64,000 nucleotides of DNA from Flavobacterium buctense (GCF_014486695.1 NZ_JACTAB010000008.1:1-64000), one strand, 5' to 3'; positions 29,626 to 40,270 are shown, numbered from the stretch's first letter. Notes: generated by a model not told the origin, from the letters alone. A program made the numbers and translations.

Positions 29626-29994
29626 TTAAAGCACTTCTGGTGCTAATGATACAATTTTCATGAATTGTTTTTCACGAAGTTCTCTCGCAACCGGACCAAA
29701 AACACGTGTTCCTCTCATCTCACCTGCTGCATTCAAAAGAACACAAGCATTGTCATCAAAACGGATATAAGAACCATCGGCTCTTCTCACTTCTTTTTTG
29801 GTACGTACAACAACTGCAGTAGATACAGCACCTTTCTTAACGTTTCCGTTTGGTGTTGCGTCTTTTATTGACACTACAATTTTATCTCCAACAGAGGCAT
29901 AACGACGTTTCGTTCCTCCTAAAACACGGATAGTCAAAACTTCTTTTGCTCCTGTGTTATCTGCTACTTTTAATCTCGATTCTTGTTGTACCAT
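29626..29994 (-). CDS. rplN: 50S ribosomal protein L14
   Basis: uL14, 122 residues, at the subunit interface. [20 protein letters not shown] and the signature around [20 protein letters not shown] identify it. It begins 2 nt after rpsQ. Confidence 0.98.
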
Positions 29995-29996
29995 AA

Positions 29997-30257
29997 TTAC
30001 TTAGCTCTTTCAATGATTTCAACTAGTCTCCAACATTTAGTTTTAGATAAAGGTCTTGTTTCCATGATCTTTACTGTATCACCAATGTTACAGTCATTTG
30101 TTTCGTCGTGTGCATGAAACTTTTTAGTTTTTAACACGAACTTACCGTATAACGGGTGTTTTACTCTGGTTACTTGTGCCACAACAATAGATTTGTCCAT
30201 TTTGTTTGACGTAACAACACCAATTCTTTCTTTTCTTAAATTTCTTTTATCTTCCAT
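29997..30257 (-). CDS. rpsQ: 30S ribosomal protein S17
   Basis: uS17, 86 residues, an early-assembly 16S binder with an OB fold. It starts [20 protein letters not shown], and has [19 protein letters not shown] and [19 protein letters not shown]. The ATG at 30257 matches the family N-terminus; an ATG four codons earlier (30269) is possible. It begins 16 nt after rpmC. Confidence 0.97.
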   Translation of the reverse strand: MEDKRNLRKERIGVVTSNKMDKSIVVAQVTRVKHPLYGKFVLKTKKFHAHDETNDCNIGDTVKIMETRPLSKTKCWRLVEIIERAK

Positions 30258-30273
30258 TTTAGCTAGCATACAA

Positions 30274-30465
30274 TTATTGTAACTCTCTTTTAGTTAGCTC
30301 TGTTGCTACTCTAGCAACCGCTCTTCTAGCACTTCTAATTTGAAGTGGATTGGCAATTGGAGAAATAGCGTGTGCTGATTTTAGGTCGGAATACGCTTTT
30401 CTTAATTGACTAAGTTTTTCTTGCAACTCAGCTGCGGATAGATTTATAATTTCTGATTGTTTCAT
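30274..30465 (-). CDS. rpmC: 50S ribosomal protein L29
   Basis: uL29, 63 residues, a helical hairpin at the tunnel exit that helps dock SRP and trigger factor. It starts [20 protein letters not shown] and ends with [17 protein letters not shown] chose the ATG at 30465, 13 nt after the rplP stop; an upstream TTG would overlap rplP. Confidence 0.97.
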   Translation of the reverse strand: MKQSEIINLSAAELQEKLSQLRKAYSDLKSAHAISPIANPLQIRSARRAVARVATELTKRELQ

Positions 30466-30478
30466 AATTAATTTTAGA

Positions 30479-30904
30479 TTATGCTTCGAAATCTCTAGCA
30501 ACGACAAACTTAGTTTTTACAGGAAGTTTTTGAGCGGCAAGACGCAAAGCCTCTTTAGCAACAGAAAGTGGAACTCCACCAACTTCAAACATAATTTTTC
30601 CTGGTTTTACAACGGCAGCCCAATATTCGACTGCACCTTTACCTTTACCCATACGTACCTCAAGAGGTTTTTTAGTGATAGGTTTGTCTGGGAAAATATT
30701 AATCCATAATTGACCTTCTCTCTTCATGTAACGAGTTGCAGCAATACGCGCAGCTTCGATTTGACGTGAAGTTAAGAACATTCCATTTTCATGTACTGAT
30801 TTAATTCCAAACATTCCACTTGAAAGTTCGTGTCCTCTTTGAGAAACGCCTTTCATTCTACCCTTCTGTACCTTACGGTATTTTGTTCTTTTAGGCTGTA
30901 ACAT
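30479..30904 (-). CDS. rplP: 50S ribosomal protein L16
   Basis: uL16, 141 residues, close to the A-site tRNA and the peptidyl transferase centre. It starts [19 protein letters not shown]. The signatures ERLGKGKG-like [12 protein letters not shown] and [20 protein letters not shown] are present. It begins 20 nt after rpsC. Confidence 0.98.
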   Translation of the reverse strand: MLQPKRTKYRKVQKGRMKGVSQRGHELSSGMFGIKSVHENGMFLTSRQIEAARIAATRYMKREGQLWINIFPDKPITKKPLEVRMGKGKGAVEYWAAVVKPGKIMFEVGGVPLSVAKEALRLAAQKLPVKTKFVVARDFEA

Positions 30905-30924
30905 TTTTCTTTAGTTTAAAATAT

Positions 30925-31683
30925 TTACTTTCTTTTACGGTCTCCACCAGGTTTTCTGTCTTTGTTGAAAGGTTTTCTGTCTCCTTTCGAAGAATCGCCA
31001 CCTTTTCCGCCAGAAGCCTGTTTTTTATCCATTCCAACAAGTGGAGATAAATCACGCTTTCCGTAAACCTCACCTTTCATGATCCATACTTTGATACCCA
31101 TTCTACCATAAGTAGTATGTGCTTCAGCCAAAGCATAATCAATATCGGCTCTGAAAGTTGATAGAGGAATTCTACCTTCTTTGAATTGTTCAGAACGTGC
31201 CATTTCAGCACCGTTCAAACGACCAGAAATCAAAACTTTAATACCTTCTGCATTCATACGCATTGCTGCTGCGATAGCCATTTTAATAGCTCTTCTGTAT
31301 GAAATACGGCTTTCGATTTGACGTGCAATACTAGTTCCAACTAAATATGCATCTAACTCAGGTCTTTTAATTTCAAAGATGTTGATTTGAACCTCTTTGT
31401 CAGTAACTTTCTTAAGTTCTTCTTTCAACTTGTCTACCTCTTGACCACCTTTTCCGATAATGATACCAGGTCTAGCAGTTGTGATAGTAACGGTTACAAG
31501 TTTCAAAGTTCTCTCGATGATTACTTTTGATACACTAGCTTTTGATAAACGAGCATGGATATACTTTCTGATTTTATAATCTTCAGCAATTTTGTCACCG
31601 TAATCATTTCCACCATACCAGTTTGAATCCCATCCTCTGATGATACCAAGTCTGTTTCCTATTGGATTTGTCTTTTGTCCCAT
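30925..31683 (-). CDS. rpsC: 30S ribosomal protein S3
   Basis: uS3, 252 residues, part of the mRNA entry tunnel. The N-terminal KH-type domain includes the GxxG loop in [13 protein letters not shown]. The C-terminal domain has [19 protein letters not shown] and GVKVWI-like [12 protein letters not shown]. The last 30 residues are a Lys/Arg/Gly/Asp-rich tail longer than in the E. coli protein (233 residues). It begins 5 nt after rplV. Confidence 0.98.
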   Translation of the reverse strand: MGQKTNPIGNRLGIIRGWDSNWYGGNDYGDKIAEDYKIRKYIHARLSKASVSKVIIERTLKLVTVTITTARPGIIIGKGGQEVDKLKEELKKVTDKEVQINIFEIKRPELDAYLVGTSIARQIESRISYRRAIKMAIAAAMRMNAEGIKVLISGRLNGAEMARSEQFKEGRIPLSTFRADIDYALAEAHTTYGRMGIKVWIMKGEVYGKRDLSPLVGMDKKQASGGKGGDSSKGDRKPFNKDRKPGGDRKRK

Positions 31684-31688
31684 CTTAA

Positions 31689-32099
31689 TTAATTTGCTTG
31701 TGTGTTATCATTAGCTCCTAACACGATTGTCACGTGGTTTGAACGTTTTCTAATTCTGTGTGCTCTTCCTTGTGGCGCCGGACGAAGTCTTTTCAACATC
31801 ATTCCACCGTCAACACGGATTTCTTTTATGAATAAGCCTGCTTCTGAAACGTTTCCGTCAGCATTTTTCTGCTCCCAATTGTTGATAGCCGATAATACTA
31901 ATTTCTCTAATTTTCTTGAAGCTTCTTTTGAGCTAAATCTTAAAATATTTAAAGCTCTTTCCACTTTCTGACCTCTTACCAAGTCTGCTACTAAGCGCAT
32001 TTTTCTAGGTGAAGTAGGGCAGTTATTCAATTTCGCGAAAGCAATAGACTTATTAGCCTCTTTTCTCGCATCTGCTGTTTCTCTTTTACGAACTCCCAT
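31689..32099 (-). CDS. rplV: 50S ribosomal protein L22
   Basis: uL22, 136 residues; its beta-hairpin lines the exit tunnel. It has [20 protein letters not shown], then the hairpin region ending [20 protein letters not shown]. The N-terminus carries about 20 extra basic residues ([18 protein letters not shown]) before the core. It begins 6 nt after rpsS. Confidence 0.97.
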   Translation of the reverse strand: MGVRKRETADARKEANKSIAFAKLNNCPTSPRKMRLVADLVRGQKVERALNILRFSSKEASRKLEKLVLSAINNWEQKNADGNVSEAGLFIKEIRVDGGMMLKRLRPAPQGRAHRIRKRSNHVTIVLGANDNTQAN

Positions 32100-32105
32100 T
32101 GCTTC

Positions 32106-32384
32106 TTATTTTTTACCTTTATTTTTTGCTCCAGCGTGACCTCTAAAAGATCTGGTTGGTGAAAACTCTCCTAATTTGTGTCCTACCATGTTCTCAGTTA
32201 CATAAACCGGAACGAATTGGCGACCATTGTGAACTGCGATAGTTTGTCCAACGAAATCCGGAGTAATCATAGATGCTCTAGACCAAGTCTTAACCACACC
32301 TTTATTTCCACCAGCTATATTTTCCTGAACTTTTTTATCTAATTTATAGTGTACAAAAGGTCCTTTTTTTAATGAACGTGCCAT
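32106..32384 (-). CDS. rpsS: 30S ribosomal protein S19
   Basis: uS19, 92 residues, in the small-subunit head. It starts [19 protein letters not shown] and has the signature [19 protein letters not shown]. It begins 6 nt after rplB. Confidence 0.98.
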   Translation of the reverse strand: MARSLKKGPFVHYKLDKKVQENIAGGNKGVVKTWSRASMITPDFVGQTIAVHNGRQFVPVYVTENMVGHKLGEFSPTRSFRGHAGAKNKGKK

Positions 32385-32390
32385 GTCTTA

Positions 32391-33215
32391 TTATTTCTTT
32401 CTGCGTTCTACAATATACTTGTTACTCGGGTTAACTTTAGAACGAGTTCTATAACCTTTAGCAGGAAGACCTTTTCTAGAACGTGGGTGACCTCCAGAAG
32501 AACGTCCTTCACCACCACCCATTGGGTGATCGACAGGGTTCATAGCTACCGGTCTTGTTCTTGGTCTTCTACCTAACCATCTTGATCTACCTGCTTTACC
32601 AGATACGATTAATTGGTGGTCAGAGTTAGATACTGCTCCAATAGTAGCTGAACAAGTCAACAAGATTAATCTTGTTTCTCCTGACGGCATTTTAATTGTT
32701 GCATATTTACCATCTCTTGCCATTAACTGAGCAAAAGTTCCTGCGCTTCTAGCAATAGTAGCACCTTGACCCGGACGTAATTCAATACAAGAAATTACAG
32801 TTCCCAAAGGAATTTTGCTCAAAGGCAAAGTATTTCCGATTTCAGGAGCTGCACCTTCACCAGATACAACAGTTTGTCCTACTTGTAGACCATTTTGAGC
32901 AACGATATACGTTTTCTCTCCATCAACATACCACAATAATGCGATAAAAGCAGTTCTGTTTGGATCATACTCGATTGATTTCACTGTAGCAGGAATTCCC
33001 ACTTTAGTTCTTTTGAAATCAATGATACGATACCTTTGTTTGTGACCACCGCCTGTATAACGCATGGTCATTTTTCCTTGACTATTTCTACCACCTGAGT
33101 TTTTTATCGGTGCGATCAATGAACGCTCCGGCTTATCAGTCGTGATGGCGTCAAAACCATTCACAACTCTAAAACGCTGACCAGGGGTAATAGGTTTTAA
33201 TTTTCTAACTGACAT
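32391..33215 (-). CDS. rplB: 50S ribosomal protein L2
   Basis: uL2, 274 residues, needed for subunit joining and peptidyl transferase activity. The N-terminal region has [19 protein letters not shown] and [15 protein letters not shown]; the C-terminal loop [20 protein letters not shown] carries the conserved histidine. It begins 6 nt after rplW. Confidence 0.98.
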   Translation of the reverse strand: MSVRKLKPITPGQRFRVVNGFDAITTDKPERSLIAPIKNSGGRNSQGKMTMRYTGGGHKQRYRIIDFKRTKVGIPATVKSIEYDPNRTAFIALLWYVDGEKTYIVAQNGLQVGQTVVSGEGAAPEIGNTLPLSKIPLGTVISCIELRPGQGATIARSAGTFAQLMARDGKYATIKMPSGETRLILLTCSATIGAVSNSDHQLIVSGKAGRSRWLGRRPRTRPVAMNPVDHPMGGGEGRSSGGHPRSRKGLPAKGYRTRSKVNPSNKYIVERRKK

Positions 33216-33221
33216 TTTCTA

Positions 33222-33512
33222 TTAGATATTATTATAAAAATCTATTGTTTCTCCTTCTTTTACTTGTACGACAGCTTTCTTGTAGCTGTTCGTTTTTCCG
33301 CTAATCAAACCACTTTTTGTATATTTAGTAGTTCTATCAGCTCTATAGTTCATCGTGTTAACAGAAACAACAGAAATTCCGTAAGCAGCTTCTACAGCTT
33401 TCTTAATTTGAACTTTGTTTGCTTTTTTATCAACAACAAAACCAAAACGGTTGAAAACCTCACCTTCTTTGGTGATTTTTTCAGTTATGATAGGTTTAAT
33501 TATAATACTCAT
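33222..33512 (-). CDS. rplW: 50S ribosomal protein L23
   Basis: uL23, 96 residues, at the tunnel exit and docking site for trigger factor. It starts MSIIIKPIITEKITKEGEVF and has the core YGISVVSVNTMNYRADRTT. It begins 6 nt after rplD. Confidence 0.97.
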   Translation of the reverse strand: MSIIIKPIITEKITKEGEVFNRFGFVVDKKANKVQIKKAVEAAYGISVVSVNTMNYRADRTTKYTKSGLISGKTNSYKKAVVQVKEGETIDFYNNI

Positions 33513-33518
33513 GGTCTA

Positions 33519-34148
33519 TTATTTGCTTAAATTTTCTTCAATTCCTTCTAAAGATCCTTCTAAAAGAACTAAATTATTCGCATTTAAAATCTCGTAAGTA
33601 CTTAATTCTGAGTTAGTTACTACGCTAGATGCCTTTAAATTGCGTGACGACAAATATACATTTTTATTTGAATCACCCAACACAAACAAAGATTTTTTGT
33701 TTTCTAACCCTAAAGCTTTCAAAACATTAATGAAATTTTTAGTGTTTGGTGTTTCAAAATTAAAGTCTTCCACAACTAATAAATTTGATTCTTTAACTTT
33801 CAAAGAGAAGGCCGATTTTCTAGCCAATCTTTTTACAGTTTTGTTCAATTTGAAAGAGTAGCTTCTTGGTCTTGGACCGAATACTGTTCCTCCACCTTTG
33901 AACAATGGACTCTTTTTAGATCCTGCACGAGCAGTACCTGTTCCTTTTTGTTTTTTAATCTTACGAGTACTTCCCGCTACTTCAGCTCTTTCTTTAGCTT
34001 TGTGCGTTCCTTGTCTTTGATTTGCTAAGTATTGCTTAACATCAAGATATACTGCGTGATTATTTGGCTCAATGCCGAATACTGAATCAGAAAGTTGTAC
34101 TTTTCTTCCAGTATCTTTTCCGTTGATATCTATAACTTTTACTTCCAT
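33519..34148 (-). CDS. rplD: 50S ribosomal protein L4
   Basis: uL4, 209 residues. The extended loop [20 protein letters not shown] reaches the exit tunnel, and the C-terminal part includes the globular Rossmann-like domain ([17 protein letters not shown]). I chose the ATG at 34148, which overlaps the rplC stop by one base (TAATG), so translation is probably coupled. In other bacteria L4 represses the S10 operon. Confidence 0.97.
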   Translation of the reverse strand: MEVKVIDINGKDTGRKVQLSDSVFGIEPNNHAVYLDVKQYLANQRQGTHKAKERAEVAGSTRKIKKQKGTGTARAGSKKSPLFKGGGTVFGPRPRSYSFKLNKTVKRLARKSAFSLKVKESNLLVVEDFNFETPNTKNFINVLKALGLENKKSLFVLGDSNKNVYLSSRNLKASSVVTNSELSTYEILNANNLVLLEGSLEGIEENLSK

Positions 34149-34765
34149 TACTTCTGAATGATTACGTAAGAGTTTTTGCATCCAGGAATAGCTCCTTTAA
34201 CAACAAGTAGGTTCTTTTCAGCTACTACTTTTAAAACTCTAAGATTTTGTACTTTTACATTATCACCTCCCATTCTTCCTGCCATACGCATTCCTTTGAA
34301 TACACGTGATGGATAAGAAGATGCTCCTACAGAACCTGGCGCTCTCAAACGGTTGTGTTGTCCGTGAGTAGCTTGTCCAACACCACCAAAACCGTGACGT
34401 TTTACAACCCCTTGGAAACCTTTTCCTTTTGATACACCTTGTACATCAACAAATTCTCCTTCGCTGAATACTTCCACGGTGATGTTATCACCTAATTTGT
34501 AATTTTCTTCAAACCCTTGGAATTCAACGACTTTCTTTTTTGCAGAAGTACCCGCTTTTTTAAAGTGACCTAAGTCAGCTTTAGTAGCGTGTTTTTCTGA
34601 TTTGTCATCGAAACCAAGTTGAAGAGCTGTATACCCGTCAACCTCATTGGTTCTGACTTGGGTAACGACACAAGGTCCAGCCTCGATTACTGTACAAGGA
34701 ATGTTCTTCCCGTTTTCATCGAAAATGCTAGTCATGCCGATTTTTCTTCCAATTAACCCAGACAT
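34148..34765 (-). CDS. rplC: 50S ribosomal protein L3
   Basis: uL3, 205 residues, an early assembly protein whose long loop reaches the peptidyl transferase centre. It starts [36 protein letters not shown] and [19 protein letters not shown] are the family signatures. It follows rpsJ after an unusual 97-nt gap that contains a 10-bp hairpin. Confidence 0.98.
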   Translation of the reverse strand: MSGLIGRKIGMTSIFDENGKNIPCTVIEAGPCVVTQVRTNEVDGYTALQLGFDDKSEKHATKADLGHFKKAGTSAKKKVVEFQGFEENYKLGDNITVEVFSEGEFVDVQGVSKGKGFQGVVKRHGFGGVGQATHGQHNRLRAPGSVGASSYPSRVFKGMRMAGRMGGDNVKVQNLRVLKVVAEKNLLVVKGAIPGCKNSYVIIQK

Positions 34766-34812
34766 ATTAAACTTATTTAATTATTACTTGTTTACTTTTT
34801 GATAAAGAAATA

Positions 34813-34842
34813 AGTATCAGGAATAAAATTACTCCTGATACT
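34813..34842 (-). promoter_or_regulatory. Hairpin between rpsJ and rplC
   Basis: A perfect 10-bp stem, AGTATCAGGA (34813-34822) and TCCTGATACT (34833-34842), closes a 10-nt loop, 20 nt after the rpsJ stop and 47 nt before the rplC ATG. In minus-strand sense the following sequence is only weakly U-rich. It may be a partial terminator, an RNA-processing site or a protein-binding leader. Confidence 0.6.
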
Positions 34843-34862
34843 CATTTCAGAAATTGGTGTAC

Positions 34863-35168
34863 TTATACTTTGATTTCTACTTCAACTCCACTTGGCAATT
34901 CAAGTTTCATCAAAGCATCAATAGTTTTCGAAGAAGAACTATAGATATCTAGCAATCTTTTGTATGAACTTACTTCAAACTGCTCTCTCGCTTTTTTATT
35001 AACGTGTGGAGAACGCAATACAGTAAATATCTTTTTGTGTGTAGGTAACGGAATAGGACCTGTTACAACAGCACCTGTGCTTTTCACAGTTTTTACGATT
35101 TTCTCAGCTGATTTATCAACCAACATGTGATCGTAAGATTTCAATTTTATTCTAATTTTTTGACTCAT
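34863..35168 (-). CDS. rpsJ: 30S ribosomal protein S10
   Basis: uS10, 101 residues. It has [20 protein letters not shown] and the signature around [20 protein letters not shown]. In E. coli it heads its own operon with an L4-regulated leader; here it lies only 11 nt after fusA, so it is part of a joint str-S10 unit, and the gap with a hairpin comes after it. Confidence 0.98.
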   Translation of the reverse strand: MSQKIRIKLKSYDHMLVDKSAEKIVKTVKSTGAVVTGPIPLPTHKKIFTVLRSPHVNKKAREQFEVSSYKRLLDIYSSSSKTIDALMKLELPSGVEVEIKV

Positions 35169-35179
35169 CTTGATAAGAA

Positions 35180-37336
35180 TTAAGCGTTACCTTTTGCTTT
35201 TTTGATTACTTCTTCAGAAATGTTTGAAGGAGTTTGCTCGTAGTGAGAGAATTCCATTGTAGAAGTTGCTCTACCTGAAGACAATGTTCTTAAAGTAGTT
35301 ACATAACCGAACATTTCAGATAATGGCACGTTAGCTTTGATTGTTTTGGCTCCATTTCTGTCACCCATATCATTCACTTGACCTCTACGACGGTTGATAT
35401 CACCAACGATATCTCCCATGTTTTCTTCTGGAGTAATAACTTCCATCTTCATGATTGGCTCAAGGATTACAGCTCCGGCAGCTTTTGCTACTTCTTTGTA
35501 TCCCATTTTAGCAGCCAATTCGAAAGAAAGTGCATCAGAATCTACCGGGTGGAAAGATCCATCCAATAAAGTCACTTTTAAACTATCTACTTGGTAACCC
35601 GCTAATGGACCCGTTTTCATAGCTTCTCTGAAACCTTTCTCTACAGAAGGAATATATTCTTTAGGAACGTTTCCACCTTTTACTTCGTTAACGAATTGTA
35701 ATCCAACTGGCACTTTTCCGTCAACTTCATCAGCAGGCTCTAATCTAAATACGATATCACCGAATTTACCACGACCTCCCGATTGTTTTTTATAGGTTTC
35801 TCTGTGTTGAGCAGATTTTGTAAAAGCTTCTTTGTATTCTACTTGAGGTTCACCTTGGTTCACTTCAACTTTGAATTCACGTTTCATACGATCTACAAGG
35901 ATGTCTAAGTGTAACTCACCCATACCTGAAATAATCGTTTGACCTGAAGCCTCATCTGTTCTTACCGTAAACGTTGGATCTTCTTCAGCTAATTTTGCCA
36001 AAGCCATACCCATTTTATCAACGTCGGCTTTAGTTTTTGGCTCGATAGCGATACCAATTACCGGCGCCGGGAATTTCATTGACTCAAGAATGATTGGGTG
36101 TTTTTCGTCACACATTGTATCCCCGGTCTTGATATCTTTAAATCCAACTGCTGCTCCAATATCACCTGCTTCAATATAATCGATTGGGTTTTGCTTGTTA
36201 GCGTGCATTTGGTAGATACGAGAAATTCTTTCTTTGTTTCCTGAACGAGTGTTCAAGATGTATGAACCAGCATCTAAACGACCTGAATAAGCACGGAAGA
36301 AAGCCAAACGACCAACATAAGGGTCAGTAGCAATTTTAAATGCCAAAGCTGCGAACGGCTCTTTTACATCAGGACGACGTAAGATTTTAGTTTGATCTTC
36401 TTCTAATAAATCAGCATCATCAGGGTGAATTCCTTCAATACCTTCTTTATCTAAAGGAGATGGTAAATATTTACATACTGCATCCAACATGAATTGAACT
36501 CCTTTGTTTTTGAAAGAAGAACCGGCAATCATAGGAATGATCGCCATGTCAATTGTAGCAGCTCTTAAAGCAGTGTTGATTTCGTCTTCAGTAATAGAAT
36601 CCGGATCTTCCATGTATTTATCAAGCAAGTTTTCATCATAATCAGCTACTGCTTCGATAAGGATATCTCTGTATTCTTTAACTTCAGCAATCATATCTGC
36701 AGGAATGTCAACGATATCAAAAGTTGCCCCTTGAGTTGCATCGTGCCAAACAATCGCTTGGTTTTTTACTAAGTCAACTACTCCTTTGAAGTCGTTTTCT
36801 TCACCAATTGGCAAAGTAATCGCAACAGCGTTAGATTTTAACATGTCTCTAACTTGTTGACAAACGCTTAAGAAGTTTGAACCTTGACGGTCCATTTTGT
36901 TTACGAATCCCATACGTGGAACTCTATATTGATCCGCTAATCTCCAGTTAGTTTCTGATTGAGGTTCAACACCATCAACAGCAGAAAATAAGAAAACTAA
37001 TCCATCCAACACACGCAATGAACGGTTTACCTCTACGGTAAAGTCAACGTGTCCAGGAGTATCAATAATATTAAAGTGGTAATCTTGAGAAGTAGGTAAT
37101 GGTTTACCTTGTTCTGTTGGAAAACTCCACTCACAAGTAGTAGCAGCCGAAGTAATGGTAATCCCTCTTTCCTGCTCTTGTGCCATCCAGTCCATTGTTG
37201 CCGCACCATCGTGCACTTCGCCAATTTTGTGTGATTTTCCGGTATAGAATAATATACGCTCTGTTGTGGTTGTCTTACCAGCATCAATGTGAGCCGCAAT
37301 TCCGATGTTTCTTGTAAATTTTAAATCTCTAGCCAT
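35180..37336 (-). CDS. fusA: Elongation factor G
   Basis: A 718-residue translational GTPase that drives translocation and, with RRF, ribosome recycling. The G domain has AHIDAGKT (15-22), the switch I RGIT, DTPGH (92-96) and NKMD (146-149). Domains II to V follow, with MGELHLDI and the C-terminal region typical of EF-G. tuf, which usually follows fusA in the str operon, is absent and rpsJ comes directly after. Confidence 0.98.
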   Translation of the reverse strand: MARDLKFTRNIGIAAHIDAGKTTTTERILFYTGKSHKIGEVHDGAATMDWMAQEQERGITITSAATTCEWSFPTEQGKPLPTSQDYHFNIIDTPGHVDFTVEVNRSLRVLDGLVFLFSAVDGVEPQSETNWRLADQYRVPRMGFVNKMDRQGSNFLSVCQQVRDMLKSNAVAITLPIGEENDFKGVVDLVKNQAIVWHDATQGATFDIVDIPADMIAEVKEYRDILIEAVADYDENLLDKYMEDPDSITEDEINTALRAATIDMAIIPMIAGSSFKNKGVQFMLDAVCKYLPSPLDKEGIEGIHPDDADLLEEDQTKILRRPDVKEPFAALAFKIATDPYVGRLAFFRAYSGRLDAGSYILNTRSGNKERISRIYQMHANKQNPIDYIEAGDIGAAVGFKDIKTGDTMCDEKHPIILESMKFPAPVIGIAIEPKTKADVDKMGMALAKLAEEDPTFTVRTDEASGQTIISGMGELHLDILVDRMKREFKVEVNQGEPQVEYKEAFTKSAQHRETYKKQSGGRGKFGDIVFRLEPADEVDGKVPVGLQFVNEVKGGNVPKEYIPSVEKGFREAMKTGPLAGYQVDSLKVTLLDGSFHPVDSDALSFELAAKMGYKEVAKAAGAVILEPIMKMEVITPEENMGDIVGDINRRRGQVNDMGDRNGAKTIKANVPLSEMFGYVTTLRTLSSGRATSTMEFSHYEQTPSNISEEVIKKAKGNA

Positions 37337-37346
37337 TTCTTAAATA

Positions 37347-37823
37347 TTAAAATCTAAAGTGAGAGAATGCTTTGTTTGCTTCTGCCATTTTGTGAGTGTC
37401 CATTCTCTTCTTAACAGCAGCACCTTCTTCTTTAGCCGCAGCTAAAATTTCAGAAGCTAATTTACCAGCCATCGATTTTTCGTTTCTTCTTCTGGCATAA
37501 AGTATCATCCACTTCATAGCCATAGAAATTTTTCTGTCCGGTCTGATTTGCATTGGGATTTGGAATGTTGCTCCACCAACTCTACGGCTACGTACTTCTA
37601 CGTGAGGCATAACATTGGTTAAGGCATCTTTCCAAACTTCTAATGAGGCTTTCTCATCATTGTTCTTTTTTGCTTCTACGATATCCATGGCATCATAGAA
37701 TACTTTGAAAGCTGTTGATTTCTTACCATCCCACATCAAGTTGTTCACGAAACGTGTTACTAACTGATCATTAAATTTAGGATCCGGTAAAAGTGGTCTT
37801 TTCTTTGCCGCTCTTTTTCTCAT
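37347..37823 (-). CDS. rpsG: 30S ribosomal protein S7
   Basis: uS7, 158 residues, initiator of head assembly and near the E site. It has [20 protein letters not shown] and the [19 protein letters not shown] region. It begins 24 nt after rpsL. Confidence 0.98.
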   Translation of the reverse strand: MRKRAAKKRPLLPDPKFNDQLVTRFVNNLMWDGKKSTAFKVFYDAMDIVEAKKNNDEKASLEVWKDALTNVMPHVEVRSRRVGGATFQIPMQIRPDRKISMAMKWMILYARRRNEKSMAGKLASEILAAAKEEGAAVKKRMDTHKMAEANKAFSHFRF

Positions 37824-37847
37824 GTCTTTTCTTTAAAAGTTTTAAAA

Positions 37848-38231
37848 TTACTTTTTAGCTTCTTTTGGGCGTTTAGCACCGTACTTAGATCTTCTTTGTG
37901 TTCTTCCTGCTACACCTGAGGTATCAAGTGCACCACGCACAATGTGGTATCTAACTCCTGGTAAATCTTTTACCCTTCCGCCTCGCACTAATACTATCGA
38001 GTGCTCTTGTAGATTATGTCCTTCACCTGGGATGTAAGCATTCACTTCATTTCCATTAGTCAAACGTACACGCGCAACTTTACGCATGGCTGAGTTTGGT
38101 TTTTTTGGAGTAGTAGTGTAAACACGCGTACAAACACCTCTTCTTTGAGGACAAGAATCTAAAGCAACCGATTTACTCTTCTTAGTGATTTGAGTTCTTC
38201 CTGTTCTTACTAATTGTTGAATTGTTGGCAT
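37848..38231 (-). CDS. rpsL: 30S ribosomal protein S12
   Basis: uS12, 127 residues, at the decoding centre. It starts [20 protein letters not shown] and has [17 protein letters not shown] and [17 protein letters not shown]. The lysines at positions 43/44 and 88, where substitutions give streptomycin resistance, are the wild-type residues. First gene of the super-operon, 54 nt downstream of a strong promoter. Confidence 0.98.
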
Positions 38232-38284
38232 AATTAAATACTAAAATTTCTTTATTTATTAAAATCCCGCTTTTTTAGGGGTTG

Positions 38285-38314
38285 CAAATGTAGTAATTAT
38301 TTTTAATGAAACAA
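38285..38314 (-). promoter_or_regulatory. Main promoter of the str-S10-spc-alpha super-operon
   Basis: The minus strand has TTG (38314-38312), 19 nt, then TACATTTG (38292-38285), a full match to the Bacteroidota consensus TTG-N19-23-TAnnTTTG. It lies about 54 nt upstream of the rpsL ATG, with no other candidate in the gap. Confidence 0.78.
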
Positions 38315-38505
38315 ATCGTAATTAATTAATTTTTTCATCAATTAAATATTTGTCTTTTAATGAGATAAAGAATAGCCATTATAAAGCAAGTGTCTTTTAA
38401 AATCGAAGCCCTGAGAATGGCTATTTCAAAGAAATTGTTTTTAGCTTGGGGAATCAACAATAAAAACAGTTTTTTTGCGTTATTTTTATCCAAACTTTCA
38501 AGTCT

Positions 38506-40173
38506 TTGAAAAAGATTTTCTTCTTTTTTTTCCTAATCACCGTTAGCTGGAATACTTCGGCACAAAATTTCTATTTAAAAATCGTCGGACAAAACGATAC
38601 AGAAAATAAAACAATTGATAGTATCGGCTATGCCAAAAAACACGAAAACGTAAAATCGATTATAACCGAGAACAATTCACTCTACGAAAAACTCACAAAA
38701 AAAGGCTACACGGAAAGTCGGTTTTCAGAAACTATCAAGCTTAACGATTCCACTTTTTGCTACAAATATGACCTTGGAAAAAGAATAAATTATGCATGCA
38801 TATATATAGGTATAAAAAATCTAGAAAACATTCCCGCTTTTTACTCACTGAAAAACGATACGCTTACTATTCCCTATGAAGAAACCGAAAGCTTTTTAAA
38901 CAATACTTTAAAAAAATTAGAAGGCAATGGATTTTCTATGGCAAAAGTCAAACTGAACAATATTCAAAACAAAGGAAATACCATCACCGCTGATTTATTG
39001 ATAATCAAAGAAACATTGCGACAACTTAATGATATAGTAATTAACGGCTATGATAAATTCCCTGAAAGCCATAAAAAAAACATTAGCCGACTTTACCGAA
39101 ACAAAGTTTTCAATCAAAAGAACCTTGATAAGATTTACAATGATTTCGAAAAATTTCGCTTTATAAAACAAAGCAAGTATCCGGAAATCTTATTCACTAA
39201 AGATTCAACTAAGGTTTATATCTATTTAGAAAAGGCCAAACCTAACTCTTTTGACGGCTATATCGGATTTACCAATGACGAAGAAAGCAAATTGATTTTG
39301 AGCGGCTATATAGATTTAACCTTGCAGAACATCTTAAACTCAGGAGAAAAATTTTCACTGTATTGGAAAAGCGATGGCCAAGATCAAAAAACATTCAATC
39401 TTAGTTTAGAATTGCCCTATATTTTCAAAAGCCCTATCGGACTCAAAACCGAGCTCAATATTTTCAAGCAAGACAGTACTTTTCAAAACACAAGAACCAA
39501 TGTAGAGCTCGGCTATTATTTCAACTACAATACCCGTTTGTATTTGGGCTACCAATCAACAGAATCGAGTGATATCCAAAATGTGAACACTGCCAATTTG
39601 AGTGATTTCGATAATGCTTATCTCACAACCGCATTAGAATTTGTTGAATTCAAAAATGATGATTTTCTTTTTCCGGAAAAAACCAACTTTAGCCTGAAAT
39701 TAGGAACCGGTAAAAGAAACTCAAAACTGATTTCAGACAACCAACTTTTCGGAAGTCTAAACATAAAGCACAATTTCTACCTGAATCCCAAAAACATTAT
39801 CAATATCAAATCTCAAAATTTTTATCTGCAAAGCAAAAATTACATCATCAACGAACTGTCAAGGTTTGGCGGCATCAATTCCATTCGAGGTTTCAATGAA
39901 AACAGTTTACAAGGCAATACTTTCAGCTCTTTACTGACTGAATACCGCTTTGTGCTTGCTCCAACAATTTATATCCATTCTATCATTGATTATGCTCATT
40001 TACAAGACAAAACAACAAATACTAAGGAAAATCTTCTTGGCCTTGGTTTTGGTTTTGGACTTCTTTCAAAAAACGGATTATTCAACATCGTTTATGCTAA
40101 TGGAAGCACAAATAATCAAGCCATAAAATTATCAAATTCAATCGTCCATATAAGCTTTAAAGCTAGTTTCTAG
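38506..40173 (+). CDS. Omp85/BamA-like outer-membrane protein
   Basis: A 555-residue exported protein with a signal peptide (1-19, ending NTSAQ). A periplasmic region to about 255 includes a POTRA-like segment (around 185-250, QLNDIVINGYDKFPE), and the rest looks like a beta-barrel with alternating hydrophobic strands. GGINSIRGFNENSL (around 461) matches the conserved RGF/RGY motif of Omp85-family barrels. This suggests protein insertion or secretion, but the true BamA is larger (five POTRA domains), so this is a short paralogue of unknown substrate. The only possible start is TTG at 38506: the frame has no ATG between there and the upstream stop at 38461. Confidence 0.72.
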   Translation: MKKIFFFFFLITVSWNTSAQNFYLKIVGQNDTENKTIDSIGYAKKHENVKSIITENNSLYEKLTKKGYTESRFSETIKLNDSTFCYKYDLGKRINYACIYIGIKNLENIPAFYSLKNDTLTIPYEETESFLNNTLKKLEGNGFSMAKVKLNNIQNKGNTITADLLIIKETLRQLNDIVINGYDKFPESHKKNISRLYRNKVFNQKNLDKIYNDFEKFRFIKQSKYPEILFTKDSTKVYIYLEKAKPNSFDGYIGFTNDEESKLILSGYIDLTLQNILNSGEKFSLYWKSDGQDQKTFNLSLELPYIFKSPIGLKTELNIFKQDSTFQNTRTNVELGYYFNYNTRLYLGYQSTESSDIQNVNTANLSDFDNAYLTTALEFVEFKNDDFLFPEKTNFSLKLGTGKRNSKLISDNQLFGSLNIKHNFYLNPKNIINIKSQNFYLQSKNYIINELSRFGGINSIRGFNENSLQGNTFSSLLTEYRFVLAPTIYIHSIIDYAHLQDKTTNTKENLLGLGFGFGLLSKNGLFNIVYANGSTNNQAIKLSNSIVHISFKASF

Positions 40174-40176
40174 AGG

Positions 40177-40208
40177 GTTAAAAATTTAACTATAAAAGTT
40201 TAACTTTT
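40177..40208 (+). promoter_or_regulatory. Tandem palindromes upstream of susC-like gene
   Basis: Two adjacent palindromes, GTTAAA-AA-TTTAAC (40177-40190) and AAAAGTT-T-AACTTTT (40194-40208), share the half-site TTTAAC, 63 nt before the start of the SusC gene and just after the Omp85 gene. They could be an operator for a regulator of the Sus pair or a weak terminator; AT-rich chance matches cannot be excluded. Confidence 0.4.
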
Positions 40209-40270
40209 AATTAGGATTTTTAAGATTTTTTTAAGACTTTTGATTATACTAATTATAACCAAATTAAATA

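Noticed and set aside
38232-38505. Possible RNA gene or riboswitch in the gap between rpsL and the Omp85 gene
   Set aside because: Besides the rpsL promoter I see only a weak CCC/GGG pairing and no conserved aptamer or tRNA-like fold.
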